Of a stretch of 6,152 nt of DNA, positions 1-5,021 are shown piece by piece. The DNA comes from DATHBR01 sp036389955. GTDB taxonomy: Bacteria > Myxococcota > Myxococcia > Myxococcales > Myxococcaceae. Numbering within the stretch: position 1 is the first letter of the stretch; every line of letters starts with the position of its first letter. The translations under genes and the position numbers were made by a program. The stretch spans positions 1-6,152 of the forward strand of contig DASVVJ010000959.1 of assembly GCA_036389955.1 (NCBI GenBank). Direction: 5' to 3'. The notes under the pieces are model-generated. The model was given only the letters and a program-made list of their open reading frames with translations, was not told the DNA's origin and did no database searches.

Positions 1-389
1 CGGGCGGGTGGACGCAGCGGCTGGTGGCGCGCGGGGCGCGGGTGGTGGCGGAGGACCCGGCGAAGCTGATGCCGGAGCTGGCCGCCAACCCGCGCGTGCG
101 GCACATCCAGGAGAGCGCCTTCGCGTACTCGCCCGAGGAGCCGGCCGACTGGCTCTTCTGCGACATGGCGTGGCGCCCGCTGGAGGTGGCGCAGCTCTTG
201 GCCAAGTGGGGCCGGCGCGGCTGGGCCAGCCACCTGGTGGCCAACATCAAGCTGCCCATGAAGGACAAGAACCCCATCCTCCTGCGCGTGCGCCACACCG
301 TCACCGTGGACGGCGGTTGGAAGGGGCTCACCATGCGCCAGCTCTACCATGACCGCGATGAGGTGACCGTCACCGCGCACCGTGCCTGA
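1..389 (+). CDS. rlmM: RlmM-type 23S rRNA 2'-O-ribose methyltransferase, C-terminal part (5' end outside window)
   Basis: Reading starts at base 3 and gives 128 residues ending at TGA 387-389; the N-terminal part lies left of the window. The fragment opens with GGWTQ, the tail of the SAM-binding motif I (usually PGGWT/S) of RrmJ/RlmM-like Rossmann methyltransferases. It continues with CDMAWRP (Asp at fragment residue 54), NIKLPMKDK (Lys 83) and QLYHDRDEVTV near the end (Glu 120). Together these supply the D-K-E part of the K-D-K-E catalytic tetrad; the first Lys would be upstream. The combination of DM..P, N(I/L)KLPMK and LYHDR-E-VTV matches RlmM, which methylates the ribose of C2498 in E. 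coli 23S rRNA, better than RrmJ/RlmE. The exact target in this organism is inference. The next gene follows 28 nt downstream on the same strand, so the two are probably co-transcribed. Confidence 0.85.
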   Translation, partial: GGWTQRLVARGARVVAEDPAKLMPELAANPRVRHIQESAFAYSPEEPADWLFCDMAWRPLEVAQLLAKWGRRGWASHLVANIKLPMKDKNPILLRVRHTVTVDGGWKGLTMRQLYHDRDEVTVTAHRA

Positions 390-417
390 CGCGCCGCTCC
401 GCGCTACAAGAGCGGTG

Positions 418-1110
418 ATGCCCTACCCCATCGACGACGCCACCTCCACCGCCCTCATCGCGCTCCACCCCTGGGCCGTTGCCCGCAGCCCTCAGCCCGT
501 TCAGCTCGCCGTGGAGACGCTGCTCGAGGCCGAGAAGGCCCGCCGGGGCCAGCCCGACAAGCTGGGGGCGATTCAGGCGCTCGCGCTCACCCAGGGCAGC
601 GTGCTCAAGGAGGAGTTCGATCTGTCCACCCACGCCCACCACGATGGCTGGCGCGTGGGTGCCGTCATCGCCGATGTGCGGGGGATGATCAGCGTCAACG
701 CCCGCTTCGGCTTCGGCGTGGGCGACGCGGTGCTCAAGGCCACGGTGGACTCGCTCGCCGCTCAGTACCCGGGCGCCAAGGTGGTCCGCATTCACCCGGA
801 TGCGTTCGCCGCGCTGCTCACGCCCACCTCGCAACTCACCGTGCAGCCAGAGCAGAAGGAGGCCACGCGGACGAGGCTCTCGGAGGATGTGGCCCGGGTG
901 CTGCCCACGGGCACCGCCGCGGCGGACGTGCCGGGACACACGGTGACCCTGCTGGAGTTCACCGTGGATCAGCCTTCTCACTGGCAGGTGCTGGGCCCAC
1001 TGCTATGGGCCGAACTGGAGCGCGCTCACGTGATGGAGCGGCTGGGCCGGACGACGGAGCCCGTGCAGCGCAGGCGCATCCGTCTCGACGGCTTCGTCCC
1101 GGGGACTTAG
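418..1110 (+). CDS. Small protein with a degenerate GGDEF-like domain (signature replaced by HPDAF)
   Basis: The product is 230 residues with no signal peptide or membrane segment. I chose ATG 418: a purine stretch AAGAG lies 5 nt upstream, and codons become almost uniformly G/C-ending from here. The in-frame extension to GTG 382 would overlap rlmM by 8 nt and contains ACA and AGA codons unlike the rest. Residues about 80-135 follow the layout of a GGDEF diguanylate cyclase domain: a strand ending in Asp 86, Asn 94 eight residues later, Gly-Asp 102-103, then VVRIHPDAFAALL where a cyclase has the R-x-GGDEF-x-x-L strand. The Asp/Asn/Asp spacing (0, 8, 17) equals that recalled for PleD (D327, N335, D344). 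The Gly-Gly and the catalytic acidic residue of the signature are missing (HPDAF, 126-130), so c-di-GMP synthesis is not expected. Nucleotide binding or a purely structural role is possible. The N-terminal 65 residues and the C-terminal arm are not recognised. No function is claimed. Confidence 0.75.
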   Translation: MPYPIDDATSTALIALHPWAVARSPQPVQLAVETLLEAEKARRGQPDKLGAIQALALTQGSVLKEEFDLSTHAHHDGWRVGAVIADVRGMISVNARFGFGVGDAVLKATVDSLAAQYPGAKVVRIHPDAFAALLTPTSQLTVQPEQKEATRTRLSEDVARVLPTGTAAADVPGHTVTLLEFTVDQPSHWQVLGPLLWAELERAHVMERLGRTTEPVQRRRIRLDGFVPGT

Positions 1111-1125
1111 GAACCCTCACCCCGG

Positions 1126-1146
1126 CCCTCTCCCGAAGGGAGAGGG
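1126..1146. repeat. Perfect 9-bp inverted repeat in the convergent intergenic gap; possible bidirectional terminator
   Basis: CCCTCTCCC (1126-1134), loop GAA, GGGAGAGGG (1138-1146). It sits 15 nt after the stop of the GGDEF-like gene and 13 nt before the stop of the oppositely oriented M23 gene, the expected place for a two-way terminator. Neither side has a convincing T run (TCATTT on the plus side, GC-rich on the minus side), so intrinsic termination is uncertain. The flanking CTCACCCCGGCCCTCTCCC resembles a small intergenic palindrome that I recall being abundant in several GC-rich proteobacterial and myxobacterial genomes; copy number here cannot be tested from one window. Confidence 0.6.
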
Positions 1147-1159
1147 GTCATTTCTACGG

Positions 1160-2077
1160 CTACTCCTCGAGGATGAACTTGCGCGGGTTCTGCGGGATGC
1201 CGTTCACCCGCACTTCGTAGTGCAGGTGCGGCCCCGTCGAGCGGCCCGTGTTACCCACCGCCGCGATCAGCGCCCCACGCTTCACCTTGTCGCCCGCCTT
1301 CACCAGCATCTTCGCCAGGTGGCCGTAGCGCGTCTTGATGCCGTAGCCGTGGTCGATCACCAGCACGTTGCCGTAACCGCCCTCGAGCCCCGCGAACACC
1401 ACCGTGCCGTCCGACGGCGCGAACACTTCCTTGCCGTGCGGCGCCGCGATGTCCAGGCCCGCGTGCATCACCCGGTCCGCCGTGTACGGATCCAGCCGCG
1501 AGCCGAAGTCGCTCGTCACCCAGCCGCGCGCCGGCCACATCGACGGCGTCGAGGCCAGAATCGACTTCTGGTCCTGGAAGTACGCCTGAAGCTCCTGCAG
1601 GCTCTGCTCCTGCCGCGTCGCCTCGGCCGACAGCTTGTCCAGCCGGCCCGTCAGCGCCGTGGTCGACTCGGCCGCCGCCAGCTGCGAGAACTGGGTGTCC
1701 GTCGCCGGCGCCGTGACGCCCGCCTCCGGCTCCGTGGGGCCCATGGCCAGGTTGCGCTGCGGATCCGACAGCAGCGTGATGGCCCGAAGCTTCTGGTCGA
1801 ACCGCTCCACCCGGTCCAGCGTCGAGCCGATGTGCTCAATGCGCTCGCGCACCGACTTCAGCTGCCCGCGCAGCGTCAGGTTCTCCTCGCGCAGCACCCG
1901 GTTCTCCGCGGCATCCTGCGCCACGCGGAAGTAATGAACCGTCGCACCCACCGACATCACCACCAACAGCGCCGCTCCCACGCCCAGCTGGACCAGGAAG
2001 CTCTTCTGAATGGAGTAACGCTTGACCGGAGAGTGGTGGTCCGAAACCACCATGACTGTGTAGGTCTTCTTCGCCAC
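1160..2077 (-). CDS. Membrane-anchored M23 (LytM-type) metallopeptidase with coiled-coil stalk
   Basis: The product is 305 residues from a GTG start, chosen because AGGGGAG lies 6 nt upstream. Residues 1-25 are basic and polar, 26-48 form one hydrophobic membrane segment, and no signal-peptidase site is obvious, so the protein probably stays anchored with its bulk in the periplasm. Residues about 52-105 and 140-172 are heptad-like, Leu/Glu/Arg-rich coiled coils, joined by a Pro/Ala/Thr/Glu linker (113-128). The C-terminal domain (about 185-305) is a complete LytM/M23 fold. HxxxD is at His205-Asp209, YGHLA contains His253, and GPHLHYE contains His284 and His286; these are the zinc ligands (205, 209, 286) and the two catalytic histidines (253, 284). 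An active peptidoglycan endopeptidase is therefore expected, in contrast to EnvC/NlpD-type activators that have lost these residues. Substrate cross-link and partners are unknown. It ends 13 nt from an inverted repeat facing a convergent gene. Confidence 0.92.
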   Translation of the reverse strand: MAKKTYTVMVVSDHHSPVKRYSIQKSFLVQLGVGAALLVVMSVGATVHYFRVAQDAAENRVLREENLTLRGQLKSVRERIEHIGSTLDRVERFDQKLRAITLLSDPQRNLAMGPTEPEAGVTAPATDTQFSQLAAAESTTALTGRLDKLSAEATRQEQSLQELQAYFQDQKSILASTPSMWPARGWVTSDFGSRLDPYTADRVMHAGLDIAAPHGKEVFAPSDGTVVFAGLEGGYGNVLVIDHGYGIKTRYGHLAKMLVKAGDKVKRGALIAAVGNTGRSTGPHLHYEVRVNGIPQNPRKFILEE

Positions 2078-2083
2078 GAACAG

Positions 2084-2090
2084 CTCCCCT
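2084..2090 (-). promoter_or_regulatory. Ribosome binding site of the M23 gene
   Basis: The minus strand reads AGGGGAG followed by a 6-nt spacer and GTG (2077-2075). It is the clearest Shine-Dalgarno sequence in the window and fixes the non-ATG start of the M23 gene. A small hairpin (CGCGC 2101-2105, loop TCTG, GCGCG 2110-2114) lies just upstream in the leader; whether it matters is unknown. Confidence 0.65.
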
Positions 2091-2216
2091 GCTTTGCGTG
2101 CGCGCTCTGGCGCGGAAACTTAAACCCTCGGCCCCCGCACCTCACCTGCCCTACAGCCCCACCTCGCTCCGCCCGTCTGTCATCGGCATTTCGCCGACGC
2201 TGGAACAGTTTGCGCA

Positions 2217-2244
2217 GCTATCATCTGCGTTTCTGGAGTGTCAA
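2217..2244 (-). promoter_or_regulatory. Candidate sigma-70 promoter for the M23 gene
   Basis: Within the 222-nt gap between the phosphatase and M23 genes, the minus strand has a perfect TTGACA (2244-2239), a 16-nt spacer and GATAGC (2222-2217, three of six to TATAAT). Transcription would begin near 2210 and leave a leader of about 130 nt. The -35 is convincing and the -10 is weak. The rest of the gap has lower third-position GC in every frame than the genes, and I see no gene or riboswitch in it. Confidence 0.4.
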
Positions 2245-2253
2245 GGCGAACAG

Positions 2254-2275
2254 ACCACCGGCAAGCCCGGCTGGT
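2254..2275 (-). terminator. Hairpin after the PP2C gene, possible weak terminator
   Basis: The minus strand forms ACCA-G-CCGG, loop GCTTG, CCGGTGGT: eight base pairs with one bulged G, beginning 24 nt after the phosphatase stop codon. The sequence after it (CTGTTCGCCTT) is only moderately T-rich, so this is not a textbook intrinsic terminator. Its position between the phosphatase stop and the TTGACA of the next promoter is what makes it a candidate. Confidence 0.35.
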
Positions 2276-2299
2276 TCCCCTCGCCCCCCCGAAGATCCA

Positions 2300-3097
2300 T
2301 CAAGCCTGAATTTTCACAACGATGACGGTGATGTTGTCGTCGCCGCCCCGATCGTTGGCCATGTCGATGAGCTTCTGCGGCATGGCCTGCACATCGGGCG
2401 TGCTGAGCACCAGCTCGTGCAGCTCGCGGTCCTCGAGCATGTTGGCCAGACCGTCCGAGCACAGCAGGAAGACATCATTGGGCTCGGTGATGACGCCCAT
2501 CACGTCCACCTGGACTTCCTCTTCGAAGCCCACCGAGCGGGTGATGATGTTCTTGTAGCGCGAGTGCTTGGCTTCCTCGGGGGTGATCATCCCCGCCTTG
2601 ATCTGCTCGTTGACGAGCGAGTGGTCCTCGCTGATCTGCTGAATGAGCTCGCCACGGATGAGGTAGGCGCGACTGTCGCCCACGTGGCCGAAGAAGGCCT
2701 GATCATCCTTCACCACCAGGGAGATGACGGTGGTGCCCATGCCGGAGAGGCGTGGGTCCTCCTGGGCGGCGGTGTAGATGGCCAGGCACGCCTTCTCCAC
2801 GGCGGCGCGCAGCGCCTCGGGGATGAGCGAGTCCTGGAGGTTGGAGGTGGAGATGAACGGGTTGTCCCGTGACTCCCGGGCCCGGCGCATCTCCTTGTCG
2901 ATGGTCTCGACGGCGATGCGCGAGGCGGTCCCTCCACCTGCGTGGCCACCCATGCCGTCGGCCACGACGTAGAGTTGAAGCTCCTCATCAATGAGGAAGC
3001 TGTCCTCGTTGTGATTGCGCTTCCGACCGACGTCGGTTTGACCCGCCGAGACGACCTTCAGCCGCGGTGCAGCGCTCTGTCCTGCGGTTTTGGACAC
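2300..3097 (-). CDS. PP2C-family (PPM) Ser/Thr protein phosphatase, Stp/Pph1-like
   Basis: The product is 265 residues, the usual length of a single-domain bacterial PP2C, with no membrane segment or extra domain, so it is cytoplasmic. The family motifs appear in order: R27-x-x-NED (30-32), VVADGMGGH with Asp47-Gly48, SGMGTT (118-123), FGHVGDSRAY (136-145), SEDHS (156-160), ITRSVG (185-190), CSDGL with Asp215, and GGDDNITV with Asp253-Asp254. All metal-binding aspartates are present, so it should be an active Mn/Mg-dependent phosphatase that opposes Hanks-type Ser/Thr kinases, which are numerous in myxobacteria. No partner kinase lies in the window. The start is GTG 3097, with pyrimidine-rich sequence and no Shine-Dalgarno before it; no other start before residue 49 is attractive. 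It lies 60 nt downstream of recN in the same direction. Myxococcus Pph1 is a characterised member of this family; I cannot tell whether this is its orthologue. Confidence 0.93.
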   Translation of the reverse strand: MSKTAGQSAAPRLKVVSAGQTDVGRKRNHNEDSFLIDEELQLYVVADGMGGHAGGGTASRIAVETIDKEMRRARESRDNPFISTSNLQDSLIPEALRAAVEKACLAIYTAAQEDPRLSGMGTTVISLVVKDDQAFFGHVGDSRAYLIRGELIQQISEDHSLVNEQIKAGMITPEEAKHSRYKNIITRSVGFEEEVQVDVMGVITEPNDVFLLCSDGLANMLEDRELHELVLSTPDVQAMPQKLIDMANDRGGDDNITVIVVKIQA

Positions 3098-3105
3098 GGG
3101 GCGGG

Positions 3106-3134
3106 ATGCTATGTGACGACTTCGAGCGGAGCAA
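3106..3134 (-). promoter_or_regulatory. Candidate promoter for the PP2C gene, close to its start codon
   Basis: The minus strand has TTGCTC (3134-3129), a 17-nt spacer and TAGCAT (3111-3106; matches T1, A2, A5 and T6 of TATAAT). Only 8 nt separate TAGCAT from the GTG start, so a transcript from here would begin at or within a base or two of the start codon, giving a leaderless or near-leaderless mRNA. This fits the absence of a Shine-Dalgarno sequence. The elements are individually weak, and the gene may instead be translated from recN read-through. Confidence 0.3.
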
Positions 3135-3157
3135 GGACGCGGATCTGCCGACGTGAG

Positions 3158-4897
3158 TTACGCGCTCCGTCGAAGCCGCCCCCGAGAGCCGCCCGGCGTC
3201 ACCTCACGCCGGGGACGGGGGGCTTGCCCCGCCGCTCGGTTGGCCGAGCGCACCAGGGCCTCAGCCGCCCCCAGCGCCTCCCGCGTCACCTCAACTCCTG
3301 AGAGCATGCGAGCCAGTTCCTGGGTGCGCTGCTCGCCCGCCGCCAGGGGAACCACCTCGGAAACCGTACGGTCCCGCTTGAGCCCCTTGCGGATGAGCAG
3401 GTGGGCGTCCGCATAGGCGGCCACCTGGGGAAGGTGCGTAATACAGAGCACCTGGCGGTGGCCGCTGACCTCCTTGATCATCCGGCCGACCACGTCCGCG
3501 ATGGCCCCGCTGACGCCCGCATCCGCTTCGTCCAGCACGTAACAGCCGCACCCATCGCTGTCGGCCAGGGCACGTTTGAGCGCCAACAGCAGGCGGCTGG
3601 CCTCACCGCCCGAGGCCACCTTCCCCAAAGGACGGGGTGGCTCGCCCGGGTTGGCGCTGAAGAAGAACTCCACTTCGTCGGCCCCCTCGGGCCGCAGCGT
3701 CTCGGAGGGCACCACCCGCACCTCGAAGGCGGCCTTGCCCAGCGCCAGCCCGGCCAGGCCTTCACGCACCTGGAGCGCGAACTCCCCCGCACAGGCAGCG
3801 CGGGCGCGCGACAGGGCTGTAGCACTCTCTCTCGCCCGGGCCTCGACGGCCTGCCGCTCCCGAGCCAGCTCCTCGAGGATTTCCTGCCGGTTCTCCAGCG
3901 TGGACAGCTCCGTCTCGAGCTCCTCGCGCTTCTTGAGCACGCCCTCCAGCGAGGTGCCGTGCTTGCGGCACAGGCGCTTGATGGCGTCCAGGCGCTCGTC
4001 CACCTCCGACAGCCGGGCGGGATCCGACTCCAGCCCGTCGGTGTAGCGGTTGAGCCGGCGCTGCGCCTCCTCGAGCTCCGCCACCGCCGAGCCCAGGGTC
4101 TGAACGATGGGCCCCAGCGTCGCGTCACACCGCACCGCATCGTTGAGCAGCCCCAGCGCCCGCCCCACCGTCTCCAGCGCGGAACTCTCGTCCCCGGCGA
4201 TGAGCAACTCGGCCTCGGCGGCCTGGCGCTTGAGCTTCTCGGCACTGCTGAGCCGCTTGCGCTCCGCGTCCAGCTTCACGTCCTCGCCCAGCTCGGGCTC
4301 CAGCCGCAGAATCTCCTCGAGCTGGAAGCGCAGGAACTCGGCGCGCTCGCGCACCCGGGCCTCGTCGCCGCCCAGCGACTCCATGCGCTCTTCCACCTCG
4401 CGCAGCCGGGCGTAGTGCTGGCCGTAGGCCGAGAGCGCCTCTCCCAGGTCACCATAGAGGTCCAGCAGCGTGCGGTGCAGGCTGGCGTCGAACAGGCTCA
4501 CGTGCTCGTGCTGGCCGGCGATGTCCACCAGCCCTCGGGTGAGCCGCGCCAACATGCCCACCGTCACCAGCGAGCCGTTCACGTACGCCTTGCCGCGCCC
4601 GTTGCGCCCCACCACCCGGCGCACCAGCACCTCCTCGCCCATCTCCGGCAGGCCCAGCTCTTCCAGACGCTTGGCCATCGCCGGGGAACAGGCGAAGACG
4701 CCCTCCACCGAGGCTTCGTCGCAGCCCGAGCGGATGACGTCTGCGTCCGCCCGGCTGCCGAGCAGCAGTCCAAGCGCGTCCACGAGGATGGACTTCCCTG
4801 CTCCGGTCTCTCCCGTGAGCACGGTCAGCCCCGCCCCAAACGCCACCTCCACCTCTTCAATCACCGCGACGTTCGAAATCCGAAGTCCCAGCAGCAC
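3158..4897 (-). CDS. recN: DNA repair protein RecN (SMC-like ATPase)
   Basis: The product is 579 residues, close to B. subtilis RecN and slightly longer than the E. coli protein. Start GTG 4897 gives MLLGLRISNVAVIEEVEV, matching the family's standard N-terminus (MLxxLxIxNfAiIeel); GGAGG lies 4 nt upstream. Walker A is GETGAGKS (29-36). DIAGQHEH (125-132) is the conserved RecN GQH region. Two long coiled-coil arms (about 155-235 and 275-370) flank a short central region. The signature motif LGKVASGGEASRL is at 424-436, Walker B with D-loop YVLDEADAGVSG at 453-464, and the H-switch ITHLPQVAAYAD at 486-497. All ATPase elements are intact. RecN binds broken DNA ends and tethers DNA during recombinational double-strand-break repair. 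The last 25 residues form an Arg/Pro/Gly-rich basic tail that is unlikely to belong to the ATPase fold. Two LexA-box-like sequences upstream suggest SOS control. Confidence 0.97.
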   Translation of the reverse strand: MLLGLRISNVAVIEEVEVAFGAGLTVLTGETGAGKSILVDALGLLLGSRADADVIRSGCDEASVEGVFACSPAMAKRLEELGLPEMGEEVLVRRVVGRNGRGKAYVNGSLVTVGMLARLTRGLVDIAGQHEHVSLFDASLHRTLLDLYGDLGEALSAYGQHYARLREVEERMESLGGDEARVRERAEFLRFQLEEILRLEPELGEDVKLDAERKRLSSAEKLKRQAAEAELLIAGDESSALETVGRALGLLNDAVRCDATLGPIVQTLGSAVAELEEAQRRLNRYTDGLESDPARLSEVDERLDAIKRLCRKHGTSLEGVLKKREELETELSTLENRQEILEELARERQAVEARARESATALSRARAACAGEFALQVREGLAGLALGKAAFEVRVVPSETLRPEGADEVEFFFSANPGEPPRPLGKVASGGEASRLLLALKRALADSDGCGCYVLDEADAGVSGAIADVVGRMIKEVSGHRQVLCITHLPQVAAYADAHLLIRKGLKRDRTVSEVVPLAAGEQRTQELARMLSGVEVTREALGAAEALVRSANRAAGQAPRPRREVTPGGSRGRLRRSA

Positions 4898-4929
4898 ACG
4901 CCCTCCGATGTCGGCTTACGGCACTGGCA

Positions 4930-4945
4930 CTGAACACCCTAGCAG
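4930..4945 (-). promoter_or_regulatory. LexA-box-like operator over the recN -10
   Basis: The minus strand reads CTGCTAGGGTGTTCAG, a CTG-N10-CAG sequence. Adding the next base, it matches about 14 of 17 positions of the Myxococcus LexA motif as I remember it (CTRHAMRYBYGTTCAGS), including the whole GTTCAG half. It lies 32 nt upstream of the recN start and contains the likely -10 hexamer TAGGGT, the classic place for a repressor. recN is a strong SOS gene in E. coli. Binding is inferred, not shown. Confidence 0.55.
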
Positions 4946-4964
4946 GTAATGGTGGCACTGCACA
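4936..4964 (-). promoter_or_regulatory. Candidate recN promoter
   Basis: TAGGGT (4941-4936) is preceded by TG one base upstream (TGCTAGGGT), an extended -10 with T1, A2 and T6 conserved. With a 17-nt spacer the -35 is TGTGCA (4964-4959), three of six to TTGACA. Transcription would start near 4929, leaving a leader of about 31 nt that contains the recN GGAGG. The -35 is poor; the extended -10 and the overlapping operator-like boxes are the main support. Confidence 0.4.
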
Positions 4965-4973
4965 GGTGTTCCG
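4958..4973 (+). promoter_or_regulatory. Second LexA-box-like sequence, opposite orientation, over the recN -35
   Basis: The plus strand reads CTGCACAGGTGTTCCG, identical to the first box at 12 of 16 positions and again about 14 of 17 to the remembered Myxococcus motif; the terminal CAG half is degraded to CCG. The two boxes are inverted with 12 bp between them. It overlaps the weak -35 candidate. It could be a lower-affinity site, a relic or coincidence. Confidence 0.4.
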
Positions 4974-4974
4974 T

Positions 4975-4989
4975 GCAGGCTTGGCCTGC
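4975..4989 (-). terminator. Hairpin after the SNF2 gene, possible weak terminator
   Basis: The minus strand has GCAGGC, loop CAA, GCCTGC: a perfect 6-bp GC-rich stem beginning 32 nt after the SNF2 stop. No T run follows, so intrinsic termination is doubtful. Its promoter-proximal arm overlaps a second possible stem (CTGCAC 4978-4973 with GTGCAG 4963-4958), so the two cannot form at once. Confidence 0.35.
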
Positions 4990-5021
4990 CGGTCGGGTAG
5001 GAGAGTGAGCGACGTGGTAGG

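Noticed and set aside
382..417. Upstream GTG start for the GGDEF-like gene, overlapping rlmM by 8 nt
   Set aside because: Codons in this stretch (ACA, AGA, GCT) break the gene's bias and the only purine-rich run is too far upstream; ATG 418 has AAGAG at 5 nt. The longer form is not excluded.
370..981. Minus-strand 203-codon frame opposite the rlmM end and the GGDEF-like gene
   Set aside because: The plus-strand frame has the expected G/C-ending codon pattern and a domain-like pattern; the minus frame is Arg/Gly/His-rich shadow.
2098..2325. Plus-strand 75-codon frame filling the gap between the M23 and PP2C genes
   Set aside because: About one third of its codons end in A or T, unlike the real genes here. 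It has no Shine-Dalgarno, overlaps the phosphatase 3' end and resembles no family I know; it is better explained as intergenic DNA.
1220..2872. Plus-strand open frame of 550 codons across the M23 and PP2C genes
   Set aside because: It is antisense to two genes with complete catalytic motifs. Its product is Arg/His/Leu/Val-rich low-complexity sequence typical of shadow frames in GC-rich DNA.
3401..4933. Plus-strand open frame of 510 codons opposite recN
   Set aside because: It is antisense to an intact recN with all ATPase motifs; the composition is again His/Gln/Leu/Arg-rich without any recognisable domain.
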